Assembly: GCA_961205875.1 (NCBI GenBank)
Contig: OY540814.1
Coordinates: 11,452,993 to 11,516,992, forward strand
DNA length: 64,000 nt
Source: Sialis fuliginosa
Lineage: Eukaryota; Arthropoda; Insecta; Megaloptera; Sialidae
Direction of reading: 5' to 3'
In this document: positions 25,039 to 36,945 of the stretch, in pieces
Layout of the letters: every line of letters begins with the position of its first letter
How positions within the stretch are numbered: the first letter of the stretch is position 1
Notes under the pieces: model-generated
What the model saw: only the letters and a program-made list of their open reading frames with translations
Told to the model about the DNA's origin: nothing
The model's database searches: none
Translations under genes and position numbers: made by a program

Positions 25039-25739
25039 AATTTTAATTATTATCATACCATTCATGTTGCTACAATAAAATAGGTAGCTAAAAATATATA
25101 ATATCACTTTTTAAATTTTAAATACTTTCTATTGAAATCATACAGTCATTAATATGACTTTTAGAAAACGAAAAAAATTACAAATTTATCTTCACAATAA
25201 ACTAATTGTAATAATAGTTAATAGTTTATTTGTAATAGTTGAGTAATTGTAACAACATGAATGTTTCTTATTATATTTAACTATGTAGGTACATTCACAT
25301 TGACAGGTATTATTTAATTATTTTTTAATTGTCTGGTAAATAACAATGTATTATGAAATATTATAACCAGGTCTGGCTCTAGATATTTTGCTGCCCTAAT
25401 TAAACTTATCTATTTTTATGAATGCTATTTTTTATTTTAGTGGAATTTAATTATCCATATATACATTTCATATACGAATTTGATATTATAAAACAAACTG
25501 CTCAAATATTATGAATGCAATGTAACCTTTTGTATATTCATAAATTAAAATACGTGCATCTTTTTAATATAATTTCATACTCAGAAAATGTATTTTGAAT
25601 AAAGAATTGTTCAGTGTATATTGTGTTTTTATTTATTCAACAAACGTTTATTTTTACAGAACATTATCTAAAAGTTTGTAAAAATTAATTTATATTAAAA
25701 AATAGATTTAACATTATTTTCAGATACCTTGGATCTTGA

Positions 25740-25990
25740 TCATGAACTATTTTATATAGGGTGGGCCAGCACCTAGAAAGTTATGCACCCCCATCAAAAT
25801 CGGTCTAGTGGTTTTTGAGATAATCGAGGTCAATAAATTATAGACACAATCTTTATAATGTTAAATCAACTTTCCGGTATGTACCGTGTATATTTATTTC
25901 TATTTCTGGACAACGTTTCGGACCGTTATTACGGTCCATCATCAGGTCATCAGGTACCAAAAAATATAATGTAAATACAAAAAAAAAATA
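25740..25990 (-). mobile_element. Probable Penelope-like element remnant
   Basis: Read on the minus strand it contains CCTGATGATGGACCGTAATA, then ACGGTCCGAAACGTTGTCC. CTGATGA, stem, GAAACG is the arrangement seen in the terminal repeats of Penelope-like elements. The + strand flank GGGTGGGCCAGCACC and ATCGGTCTAGTGGTTTTTGA is a further repeat fragment. No reverse transcriptase frame is present, so this is a terminal scrap. Confidence 0.45.
25906..25946 (-). ncRNA. Degenerate hammerhead-ribozyme-like motif
   Basis: On the minus strand: CTGATGA (25945-25939), one extra T, a perfect 7-bp stem GGACCGT/ACGGTCC with loop AATA, then GAAAC-GTT-GTC. The last part would form a 2-bp stem III with a GUC cleavage triplet. 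Against a working ribozyme are the unpaired T between CUGAUGA and stem II, and flanks that do not pair into a clear stem I. Probably a decayed or non-canonical copy. Confidence 0.3.
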
Positions 25991-26386
25991 ATAATTCTGT
26001 GAACAAAACTGTTTACATGTTAAGATTATAAAACTATAGCAACGAACACAGCGTTTTTTAATGTGTTATGTAGTTCGTTTTTTAAGTGTTTTTATCTGGA
26101 AGAGTTTGTTCTTTTGGTTGTAACTTGATTACAGGTAACCAAGCTTTAGGAAGTCTTATACTGTCATCTCTATATCTAATCTTTATAATGTGTATAGATT
26201 AATATAAAGGCTATAGCCGAATTGCCGTAAGCAATGTGCCTAAGCTCCAATTTCGCTAATTTTTGAATTTATTTATGCACCTTAATTTGAGGAAGTATTT
26301 CACCAAGTTTCCATTAATTTTGAAAATTATTTTAGCTGTAATTAATTCAAATTTGAAAATCGAGAACATTTTTTTTCTATTTAATT

Positions 26387-26690
26387 AATGGCTTCATATA
26401 ATTGGATGAAATTTTCAGGAAAACTTAAGATTGATATAAGGTATTGAAAAATATTTTTTATTAATTTTTACAATTATTTTTCAAATTTGTATATGTCCAA
26501 TTTTGCTCAATTTTGGCCGAAGAAAATCTTGAATGTTTTTCTCAAGAGTCTCTTTTTAATGTTCTAAAATATATTCCAGAACCGGTTTTTTGCCTGTAGG
26601 AGAACGTACCTAAAAAATAAAAATAAACATTTTTGTCATATTAAGTTTTCCTGAAAATTTCATCCAGTTGTATGAAGCTATTGACCGTTT
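26387..26690. mobile_element. Foldback element with ~48-bp inverted arms
   Basis: GGATGAAATTTTCAGGAAAA (about 26404) and its flanks are mirrored at about 26642-26664 by TTTTCCTGAAAATTTCATCC. The arms extend through AGCTTCATA-type sequence on the outer side. About 200 bases separate the arms. No ORF. Confidence 0.65.
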
Positions 26691-27688
26691 AAGGACCACG
26701 CCTGCACACCCAGACAGCTATTATGTGCGAAAATTCGCACACCCGAGATAACTCGGGCAAACATAAGCTGCAGAAAATACCACTCCCAAATATACTCGGG
26801 TGAAACAAATACGATTTTTGGTGTGTGGACGAAGACGAATGGCGCTCTGATTACGATTTTGAACACAAATATATCGTGACTGAAGGTTTAAAATCAAAAG
26901 GTCCGTAAATATTTTTGTTGCAATTTAGGAGACCTATCTAATATCTATGTATATGCACAAATAATTAATTTGTAAGCGATGGCAACTATGTAGTATTGCG
27001 TAATCCCTTTAGTTATAAGTTTCTGTTGATTCATATTTTCAAAAAAGGACATTACGTAATACAGGCAGAGAGACATAATACAGGCATTGAGAAGCCTTCA
27101 GTCGTTATCACAGTGTCTTGAAGATAAGATTTATAAATTTTAAAAAGTGCTCAAAGTAAAATATAAACTGTTTTTTGATTATTTCTGCCCTTTAACGCTG
27201 TAATTCACGTTAAGGTATACAGGCCCTGTGGTAGATAGATGTAGGTTATTTAATTAAGTGTAGTGTTAGTGAAAAATTTTATTATTGTGTAATAAGTAAG
27301 TTAATGTTTAGTGTAGTTATTGTAAAATGCTCAATGTAAGTGAAATTTGATAGACGAATTCTTATTTATAAATATATTCTTATAACTATTTGTATTTTGA
27401 TGTACGTTTCTTGCTCCTGAGGTCTGTTCCAACCTTCCAATTAAAGGATAATTGAACCAACAGTGTAAAATAGTTAACAAAACGCTATACTAAAGACACT
27501 CCACTCAATGGGGTAAGTGGAATTTTTTTTTTTTTAATATACTTTTCAGTTTATGGTAAGGGGGTCCAAAAAATATGTTTTTCTAAAAAATCTCATCATT
27601 TTTGTTTTTGGGTAATCAATCTACGTACGTATACCAAATTTCATAAAATGTATATATACGGACGGATGGACAAAGCGAAACTATAAGA

Positions 27689-27876
27689 GTTCCTAGCAGT
27701 GGCGTAGTAACGGGGAGGGTTTTGGGCACGACCCCCCCCCGAAATATTCTGTGTTTTAAAAAAAACGTATAGTTTGAGAAAAAATCAGTTCAAAATTCCT
27801 TCAAAAAAAATTAACTCATGTATTTCACCCCCCCCCCCCCCCCGAAATTTTTTCTTACTACGCCACTGGTTCCTAG
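27689..27876. mobile_element. hAT-type MITE with 8-bp target-site duplication
   Basis: The element spans 27697-27868 (172 bp). CAGTGGCGTAGTAA at the left is mirrored by TTACTACGCCACTG at the right. The flanking 8 bases GTTCCTAG are identical on both sides (27689-27696 and 27869-27876), the duplication length of the hAT superfamily. It has a C8-9 run near the left end and a C16 run near the right. No coding capacity, so mobilised in trans. The intact duplication suggests fairly recent insertion. Confidence 0.88.
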
Positions 27877-27879
27877 TTT

Positions 27880-29655
27880 TCTACGGAACTTTGAAAATTG
27901 AATCCATTAATTTTTATCTTACAATTTCATATTTGATATCTAGTACAGTTGAAGTTGGCTATCTATTGATGTTTCTATCAACATTATTCTATCTTCTTTA
28001 GACGATAAGACCATTTTAAGTTCTAAAACGTTAGTTTTTATATTGTATTATTTAAATTTATTAATCTATAATTATTAGTAATTTGAGATAAGATAATAAG
28101 CGAACCGAGGCAACATTGTTGCATACGTAATATTTGTTTTTCTTGTAACATGTTTGACTGTAGCAGTATTTACATATTTAGTGATGGAAAAAATGATTAT
28201 TTTAGGATGACATTTTATTTTCGTTGGGAAGAAAATAACATTTTTATATTTTTTGCACCTCGGACTTCAAAATGTGTATGTACGGCACTGTATAAACCAC
28301 TATGTATCTTATTTATAACTTATAACTAGTTAAATATTGCAAAAATGATTGCATTATCGCTTAATGAAGTGAACATAAAAACGCATCGTTTTAAGATACT
28401 GACTCGAAACAATTTGTTCATTGAAAAGATTCGTTCAAAATGAGTTACTTAATAATTTATGAAGTTAATTGAATCACCAATCAATGTTACCAGAAGGTAT
28501 GTTTGTGCTGAAAGCTTGGTACCCAACTGATAAATAGCAAATGCTAAACTCTGATTTACAAGGTTGTTAGAAATAACATATAGTTTGATGAAATTGGTGG
28601 TTAGTGATATAATAAATACTTTTTGTTGTATCAAGAGAGGAATAATTTATTTTTGTTATACCTCATTCTAAGCTTGTTTTATTTGTTCATGAACTAGTTG
28701 CAGAAACGAAAATATACATAACAAGACAAATTAATTCCATGAGTATATGTATGTATTTTTAACAATCTACTTCAAGTTATAATCTTTTTAACATAAATAT
28801 ACAGTGATAGTATATATAAAAATATGTTTGCTATCAATTCCTATGCGAATATAACTAAAATAAGCCATAACTTTTTATTACCTAGATAAAATATGCAAAA
28901 CTTGTACGATCACGTAGGCGATATTCCATTAATATTTATTTATTATGCAATTTAGTGAAAATAGTCGAAAAACATGTAAACTCCAATCATTAATATTTAT
29001 GTCTCTATTGTCGCTAATTGTTTTAGTGGATAAGTTTCTCAACGTTTGCACCCACGCCTGTGCTGCCATTTAACGGACGTGGTGTGAACTATAGTTTAAG
29101 TTTGGGCGGGCCACAGGTGTTTTTATGACACGCTGTGATGTTAAAGAAGTATAAAATTGTCATAATTTGATTTGATTTGAATAGAGTCGTAACGAATTAT
29201 ACATATATCAGTTTCATTTATTACCGCAGTTTTATTCTGAATATATGAGAAAGTTTAGTGTGTAGGACTTGTTCAAGTATGAATATATTAGAAAAAAATG
29301 CTGTATCTATATAATTTTATGTTTTTTGACATTGTTTTTTTTCAAAATCCACACGTTTATTTACATATACTGTTGAGGAAAAAGGTATTCTTCGTCAAAA
29401 GGGTACAAAGGAAACACTGCTGACCTTTTATGAAAGGAACTGATGAAGAATAATAAGTTCTGCAATGTGGGCGACAAATATTCTAGGAATGTTTTTGTTT
29501 AAAAATAATTGTTAACATTTTCAAGTCTATGAACTCAAGAGACTTTTATGCTACTTTTAATTTTTTGAATATGTATTTTATCAAATACAAATCGGTAGAT
29601 CAAATTATAACAGTAAATATTAGATTACAGTATTATTCATAACTTAACAATTAAT
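27880..29655. other. AT-rich DNA, no gene seen
   Basis: Nothing clear. A patch at 29045-29115 (TTTAACGGACGTGGTGTGAA) is more complex than its surroundings but unassigned. Confidence 0.35.
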
Positions 29656-29657
29656 TT

Positions 29658-29928
29658 TTTATGCAAAATTTGCTAGCTAGCAAGCACTTCCAGACGAGGT
29701 TTCAATTCAATCTGTCAGTTCTCTTGAAATTTCATGAAGTGTTTGACAATTTTCGCGCACACGTGTATATAAACACCAACGGTATTGAAATAGTGGCAAT
29801 ACTATGAAAATTATTTTGTAAGGTTAGATTCGCCAACTAAATTCCATAACAAATCCATAGATACTATCACAGAATTAATACCCCATTTGAAAGTGCTTGC
29901 TAGCTAGCCTTTATAATACCGGACATGA
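29658..29928. mobile_element. MITE, TGTCCGGTATTATAAAG family, copy with deleted left tip
   Basis: The left arm begins TTATGCAAAATTTGCTAGC, lacking the ~22 bases TCCGG...GCTAG that the full copy at 61958 has at this point. The right end AAGTGCTTGCTAGCTAGCC then CTTTATAATACCGGACAT is intact. Shared interior: TTTCATGAAGT, the CGCACACGTGT block, and a TTAATACCCCATTTGAAAGT end. Confidence 0.75.
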
Positions 29929-30139
29929 AACTACCATTTTTTAGAAGACTATTATAATATTATAATAATATATTAGGTGCAAAAATATTAATCAAAAATT
30001 TAAACCAGAATTTTATAATTTTTAGATTATAAACACGCCAACTAAATATTATAAAATAACTTAGAATTCAGAATTTTTTTTACATATTTAAAAAATATGT
30101 TCCATATTTAAATAAGAAATGCTGAATACTAATTACAAT

Positions 30140-30330
30140 GATCTAGCCCGATAGGTTATATGTTTTTTTATAACATCGCTTTGTTTGGCATGCCGTCACT
30201 GTTCCACCTGCCTGGTAGGTAGGTGTATTGTATTCTATCAATCATAATACCAAATTACCAGTCAGGTAAACGTGCCCAATTTATTCAATTATATTAATCT
30301 TTAAAAAATATCATATAACCTATATCGATC
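30140..30330. mobile_element. Small foldback MITE
   Basis: GATCTAGCCCGATAGGTTATATG at 30140-30162 is mirrored by CATATAACCTATATCGATC at 30312-30330. The ~150-base interior includes CCACCTGCCTGGTAGGTAGG. No ORF. Confidence 0.6.
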
Positions 30331-30500
30331 AAAAATGTGTAGGCAGGTGCTTTATTATGTTTTATATGTATCTACTTATAAATATTTAAAAATAATTTCA
30401 GTTTAATTATTTCATATTTTGTTTCTTTTTATTAATTTTATTTTAAAACCGTAATATAAAAATAACAACGAATTCGATCAGTCATATATAAAATATTGTA

Positions 30501-30798
30501 TTATGTCCGGTATTATAAAGGAGCTAGCGAAATTTGTTAACTTGCAAGCACTTTCAAATAGGGTATTTAGAGCAGTGATACTTCAACTTATTATAACATA
30601 TAGTTGGCTACTCTGACCGTACAAAATATTTTTTATAATATCATCAGTGTTTTAATACCGCTGGTGTTTACTTAACACACGTGCGCAAAATTTTGCCAAA
30701 AACTTCATGAAATTTCAAGGAAACTGTCAGATAGGTTTGATACCCCATTTTAAAGTGCTCGCAAGTTCGCAAATTTTGTTAGCTCGTTTATCATATAA
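30501..30798. mobile_element. MITE, TGTCCGGTATTATAAAG family, divergent copy
   Basis: TTATGTCCGGTATTATAAAG GAGCTAGCGAAATTTG starts the left arm. The right arm has AAAGTGCTCGCAAGTTCGCA and a decayed tip near TCGTTTATCATATAAC. The interior matches the copy at 61958 in order (AGAGCAGTGATACTTCAA, TACCGCTGGTGTTTAC). Confidence 0.75.
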
Positions 30799-31419
30799 CG
30801 TTTATTATATTCCTCTTCTTTAATAAATTTTGACGTTTAAACAAACAAGTTTGTTTTTATTATATATAATATATATAATAAATAATATAATATAAAAATA
30901 TTATATAAATAAAATTTTTACAGTGTTTCTTATACGTTTCATTGAAAGTACTAATTCAAAGCTACATTCTGGAATTATTTCAGGTTTTTTTGTATTGACA
31001 GTTAAGAAATTATTATTAGTGAAAAAAATATTGAGTGCAATTTATAGTCTATGGAAGTGTGGTCCAATTTATTTATTATCATTCAATCAATAGGTAAATA
31101 AATAAGATAATGGAAGGGGTGTGACATACAATTAGATGGACGGAAAACCCGAAAAAATTTCGTTCGATCTTACTTACAAAATATTATTTTTCTCATTCAA
31201 AGGTCGAAAAAACCTGATCAAAAAAAAAATTCTAAATGGGCCCGCCAGCAATTCTAACCTATGATAGGATGTGGAGGCCATGGCCCTCTCTTCTCCTAAG
31301 TGAACACTAGAATTATGCAAATCACCTACGACATACAAAACGACAAATATCAGAACTCAATCAAGTGAGAAACAAATAAATAAATATGAAATACAAACAA
31401 GCATACAACAAAAAATCCG

Positions 31420-31640
31420 ATACGTTTCCTGCTCACAGTGAGGAATATAAACCGCATGTATAATTACATCTATCGCAGCAGCATGCGGTTGGGCGCGCGG
31501 TAGCGGGGGAGGCAACATACAGTAGGTGAGATTTCCCACGGCCACACGACACCCACACAACGGGCTGGCGCTTTCTGATGATTAGACGTAAACTTGAATA
31601 TACTGTGTCCAGACTATACTACTCTCTCAGCAACATTGCG
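31420..31640. promoter_or_regulatory. GC-rich island, candidate regulatory DNA
   Basis: Contains CAGCAGCATGCGGTTGGGCG, CGCGGTAGCGGGGGAGGCAA and GGGCTGGCGCTTTCTGATG. It matches none of the repeats I recognised. A 67-codon minus frame (31357-31560) crosses it with no domain. About 17 kb downstream of klu, it could be a distal enhancer or an unrelated promoter; unproven. Confidence 0.3.
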
Positions 31641-31718
31641 AGTATGCGAGTGAGTGAAACTTTATATCAATTGAAACTTGTTGTAGATGAGTCTCGAATA
31701 TTTAAATAAATTCAAACT

Positions 31719-31790
31719 ACAGTCGAACTCGGTTATTGCGACATCGGATGTAACGAAGACTCGGTTATAATGTCAGAATTACTTCTGATA
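31719..31790 (+). mobile_element. Tc1/pogo-like MITE end
   Basis: ACAGTCGAACTCGGTTATTG followed by CGACATCGGATG and a second CTCGGTTATAATGTC resembles the CAGT(A/C)(G/A)AACTCGGTTAT ends of pogo/mariner-type elements. No right end was located. Confidence 0.45.
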
Positions 31791-32069
31791 AATTAATTTT
31801 CCTATAATTATTATATATAATTATTTGTCTATTATTATTAATTAAACTATAATAAATGAGCATAAATTTAAAAATTATTTTTGAATAAAGTAGTACAAAT
31901 TATAAATTTTTTTTAATACTGTCCTGACCTTATTCAAATACGATGATTTCAAATTTATTATTATGTTGTTTAATAATTTTAATCCATTCGCCCATCATTT
32001 TTCACATCCAGTAATGAAATAAATAATTTATAAACATCGTGTTCACAACTGGGTATTATACAAAAAAAT

Positions 32070-32490
32070 CGTATCCAGTAATGAACATTGAACGCAAACC
32101 CCCCCTTTAAAATAAAAATACTATATTTGACTGCTAAACTACCTTAAAACTATGCTTAAAAATCAAACATTTTAATTTCTCATTAAAACAAAGAATGTTA
32201 GTTACATAAAAAATGATTGAAATGTAATTACTTCACTAACCGTTTACATAAGAAAATACACATTTCTTGATAGTCTGTCGTCCCGCGATGTTAATTTGTC
32301 CATTATTTTTAAACAAAATGATCAATTGTCATCAAATTACGTTGTAAGACAGTTGAATGTATACAGATTAATATTCAGTAATGACAGTAATCAAATACCA
32401 ACGGATATTTCTATTTCAGAACATTTAATTTAAAAATGTTCACCATTGGGGTGTTGTCCAAGACTGATGCCTTTACCTTATAAATAATCT
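32070..32490 (+). repeat. Dispersed repeat, copy 2 (partner at 22700-23400)
   Basis: See the first copy for shared blocks. This copy also carries a C6-7 run near 32099 and lacks the TA microsatellite. Confidence 0.55.
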
Positions 32491-32550
32491 TTTTTTTCAG
32501 TTAAAACGTCATTTTTTTCTCTCCTAAGTTCCTTATGTATTTTATAATGT

Positions 32551-33070
32551 ACTAACGCATTGGACCCGGTGTTACCCAAGTTAATATCCATAAAATCAAT
32601 TTATATTCTTTGTAATTTTTTTTAATCTGTCCACCCAACATGCCCACAACACACGGTTCACTGCGAACTGTTTTTTTCCCACTTCATGAAAACACAAAAT
32701 ATCAACACTCAACACATTATACCTATGTACATCTAAACCTAATCTATACATTAGAGAAAACTGGAATAAATCTGTTCAGTAGGATTATATTTTCAAATTC
32801 CCAGGAAACATCAAGCCCCGTCTTAGAATTTGTATGAAAATTACAAAAAATGTTAGCAACGATTATAATCAATTTCGATATTTTACCTTTCTTGGAAATG
32901 AAATGATTCTATATTTCAATTTTCAATTAATATATTTCATTAATAAAATATTGAAACCGTAAATTATGGAATTCTGTATTCCATGGCTTGGTACTATAAC
33001 ATATTTTTATATAAATGAAAGTTGTATTTGATTTTCATAAAATATTAATAGCCACGAACATGCACAAAAA
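32551..33070 (+). mobile_element. Non-autonomous retroposon-like repeat, copy B
   Basis: Opens with GCATTGGACCCGGTGTTACC and has CCCACCCAACATGCCCACAA, GATATTTTACCTTTCTTGGA, GAATTCTGTATTCCATGGCT and TTTCATAAAATATTAATAGC. It stops before the CCGCATTGAAATCGG tail of copies A and C, so it is 3' truncated or internally deleted. Confidence 0.7.
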
Positions 33071-33239
33071 AATACAAAACTGTCAAATGTAAATAAATGA
33101 ACTGTATATTTGTTACTGTTACGAATATAGTTAATATTTGTTTATCAACACTTTAAAAAAATCCTACATGTTAGTAAACACACTCGTAAAAGTGTAAACG
33201 TCGTATAAAAATTAATTGAGTAAATCGAGTACAGAAAGG

Positions 33240-33385
33240 AGCAGGTTCTGCGGTATTAAAACAGTGGCTAGCGGGGGGCGGCCCCTCACTGCAATTAACA
33301 CGCCTACGCGTAGGCATTCGCTGCGGGCGCCCGAACTTGACTCGGTCCTACAGCCCATTACCGCTATAACTTGAACTGAGTCATA
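33240..33385. promoter_or_regulatory. GC-rich island with CCTACGCGTAGG palindrome
   Basis: GCGGGGGGCGGCCCCTCACT is followed by CCTACGCGTAGG (12-base perfect palindrome, about 33303) and TCGCTGCGGGCGCCCGAAC. A 70-codon minus frame crosses it without a recognisable domain. Candidate regulatory DNA. Confidence 0.3.
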
Positions 33386-34340
33386 GTAGGGTAATGCTGG
33401 AATATGTGTTTGTATTTTATACATACAAATTATAATAGATATAATAAGTATTTAATAATTAATACAAATAGAAAACTTTTTATAACTAGAATAAATGCAT
33501 TATTTTCTCAAAATTCTAGTAATTTCGATTTGATAATTGGTGTTTTTAAATGTTCAATAATAAATTAATTGGTTAATTTTACCATAATTTTATAAAAAAA
33601 ATATTGATCCAAAAAAATAAAATAATTTTTGTTGGTAATTTAGATATTGGTTGAAATCAATATTCAATTGGTTGATAAAATTGTACCTACACCGTTATGT
33701 ATAAAGGTAATTAATCAAATGCAAGAATTAACTTCTAGAACTGATAGTTTGTGACAAAATTTCGATAAGTATTGTATATTTAATGGTGTATTTATTTAGT
33801 TATTTAATCATGTAATGTGTATTTTTCCAAATTTACTCTACAGTAAATATAATAAAAAGCCCACACCACAGCGATTAGAACAATATTTTTTATATAAAAT
33901 AATAGGTACAGAAATAAATGTATGATTTTATCGTATGATTTAATTTATTTGAGTCATGTTTTTAAATTAAAAATCTTGTCTTGCTTTAAGTGCGGAGAAA
34001 TTAAAATATCAATACTCGTTAGGAACGTTGAAGTTTTATGACTTTCAAACAATTACCAATATGTTTATATAAATATGTGGTAATTGACATAGTATGAAAT
34101 TTACAACTAATATTTAAACACACTTTAAATTATTTGTATTGTTTATTAATGAAACTATATTGCTGAGCTGAAATTTGGAACCCGCACATTTTGCTTAAAT
34201 CGAGATTTGTTTTTTTAATGATATTTTAAATTATATTTTTCTTCATGTTTATTTTGTATTAACATAAAATTATCATACCTATTGGCACATCTTGAAATTA
34301 ATAAAGAATGAAAAGGTGTCTAAAAGTTAAAGTACGGGGT

Positions 34341-35215
34341 CAGGGCCGGAATAAGGCCAGCTGGTGCCTGACAAAATAACTTCTATAAATTTTACAAGTC
34401 TTCGGCCACAGGAGTTTTATGGGCCTCCTTCAGTGTCGAGCTGCAAAGTTTTGGCCCTCCATTTTATATGTCATATAGTTTATGAATTCCGAAGAAATCC
34501 TATTAATCTCACTTTGTCGTCCGTCCGTGTGTTCGTGTGTCCTTTTCAGTCAAAGTAAAATATCTTGTAAATTATAGAAGCTAGAAACTTCAAATTTTTA
34601 TTGAATATGTCAAACGAAATATTTTGAGAGGCAGGGGGGTATTTTTTTTATACCAGGGCATGTGGCACGTCAAAATTTGACGTTGGTGCCTGCTAGAGAC
34701 TCCAAGCAAAAATTCATTTTGACCCCCACCCTCTGACTCGGTAACTACCGGCTCAGAAAATCTGGCAACGAGGTTTTAGTGGGACTACCAATGACAAATA
34801 CTGAAGTCAACAATATCATTTCAATTAGTAGAATATGAATATATTTTTTCTAACTAAAAAATGCATTTGTAAGTGGCTCCAAACCATATATACCCGTATT
34901 TGTTCTGATAGATTTTTTTAACTGATCCAAGAACTATTATTTTTTTATAAATTTTTACCGAACTTCACAAATTTTGTGCCTATGGGTATCGTATATCTAC
35001 TATACTGTATGGAGTAATAATAATGAAAACAGTTATTTACTGTTTTAATTTCTGTCTTTTTAAACTATAACACTAGACAAGAATAAAGCTAACTGGAAAC
35101 AAGGGGTCGATAGTTTGGGATTTTGACGAAACAGGTACCAGCGGCAGCACCTGCCTCCGGCGGGACCTCCTCCAACCGGCCTTCTATTTCCTGTACCTCT
35201 ACCCAGTATCGCTAC
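34341..35215. repeat. Degenerate transposon-derived region
   Basis: CAGGGCCGGAATAAGGCCAG at the left, TTTGACGTTGGTGCCTGC in the middle and CTCCAACCGGCCTTCTATTT at the right look like worn ends of DNA elements. TTTATGAATTCCGAAGAAAT is echoed at 59240. I cannot define a single element. Confidence 0.3.
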
Positions 35216-35566
35216 CAATTATCTACATTATGCAAAAAGGTCTATTAATTTTAAATGTTGGAGAAGTTAATTCTTCTGAGCCAGATAAATAATTGTTTTG
35301 CCTCAAGACAGAGCCACTGGTTTCGGTGCGCGTAAGACTGGAGATATGCTAATGTTCCGATTGTTTTGTTTATTTTCCTTTAATTTATTTATGGATGTGT
35401 AAAGTATACGCTAATTGAGTTGAGTTTTGTTTATCTCTTGCCAGTTGTCAGTGCTTCTTAGAAATATGTTTTAAATGAATGTTTGTAACATTCGTGGTCC
35501 CATATTTCACACTTTTTGACAGGGAGTTACAAAGTAACTAAATCATTATATATTTTAAAATATATT

Positions 35567-36240
35567 TTACTAATGCATTAGACCCGGTGTTACCCGGCAT
35601 AATATCCACAAAATTATAGTGACCTTAAATATTCTACTGCCCAAATTACATGCCCACCCAACATGCCCACAACACAAATTATATACCTAACATATTCATT
35701 AGTGAAAACCGGAATAAAATCCATTTAGTAGTTACTGAGAAAAACGTATAATGCTTTATATTTTCATACTCCCAGGAAACACCAATAAAATAAAAATAAT
35801 AAATTAATAGCTTAGCAACAATTGTAATCAATTACGATATTTTATCTTTCTTGCGGAAGTGAAATGTTTCTTTATATTTCAATTTTCAATCAATATATTT
35901 CAAAATGTTTAATTGTTAACATGTGTCAAAAAACATCCAATTTTTTAATAAAATATTTAAAAGACCTAAATAAAATAAAATAAAGAAACCGTAAATTATA
36001 GAATTCTTTATTCCATGGCTACTATATTTTTATATAAATTTCAGTTGTATGTTATCATCATGGAAACAGAATACGATTTGATAACGATTTTTTTAAGTCT
36101 TTTGATTTTCATAAAATATTAATACCCACGAATTTGCGCAGAAGAATTATCTCTCTATTGGTAAAAACCGCATTGAAATCGGTTTAGTAATTCCCGTATC
36201 TATAAAACTCATACAAACAAACATTCATTTTTATATACAG
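35567..36240 (+). mobile_element. Non-autonomous retroposon-like repeat, copy C (most complete)
   Basis: Runs from GCATTAGACCCGGTGTTACC through CCCACCCAACATGCCCACAA, AGTGAAAACCGGAATAAAAT, TTTATATTTCAATTTTCAAT, GAATTCTTTATTCCATGGCT and TTTCATAAAATATTAATACC to CCGCATTGAAATCGGTTTAG and CTCATACAAACAAACATTC. About 670 bases, non-coding. The tail resembles insect LINE/SINE ends, so RNA-mediated copying is likely but not shown. Confidence 0.75.
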
Positions 36241-36719
36241 GGCCTTTTCATTTTTTTATACACAGCCACACTGCAGAAAACAAAACTTTAAACCGTCATT
36301 ACTTTTGTTCCCTGTTTCTGTATGCTCTTCTTTTCTTTTTGTTCTGTATGCAAATCAGTTAACTGACTTATATTTATTATTTATTGATATCCTACATGCA
36401 TTCAGAATAAATTACTGACACATTAAAATTATCTTATTACCTTAAATAAATAATTGTAATCTTTATTTGATTAGACACATGAACTTGAGACAGTAAAAAC
36501 ATGTATTTTACGTAAATCTATAAAATATCAATATGTATTTTATCTATTTATGTAGAAATATTACTGGCGCCAGTGTCCAGAATTTATAACTTAAATAAAT
36601 TTACCATAATCTTATTTTTATAAAATAGATAATTATAACTAACTTATACGTGTAATATTTATAAACAGACCTGTTTTTACAATTAAACGTTAAATGAATA
36701 AATAATAACGTTAAAAGGC

Positions 36720-36945
36720 TGTCTAAATGGGTCGACTCAATAGACAAAATATACTAGTTTAAAAAATAGAACCCCGTCTTATTAAACTATCCTGGCTTCA
36801 GATGTTAGCATACTAGCTTCTTCACTAACTTGCTAGCTTAAAAACGAAATTATTTATAGAGTTACTAGTTTGCTAGCCTACTAGCACTAGCTTGCTATCC
36901 TAGCTTAAAAAACTAGCCTCGTGTAGACCGGGCATTAAGCGGTAT
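36720..36945. repeat. CTAGCTTGCTAG-rich element
   Basis: Repeated CTAGC/TTGCTAG words occur between about 36760 and 36920. The edges GTCTAAATGGGTCGACTC and CTCGTGTAGACCGGGCATTA look like inverted, degenerate ends (GTCTA...TAGAC). Probably a worn DNA element. Confidence 0.4.
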
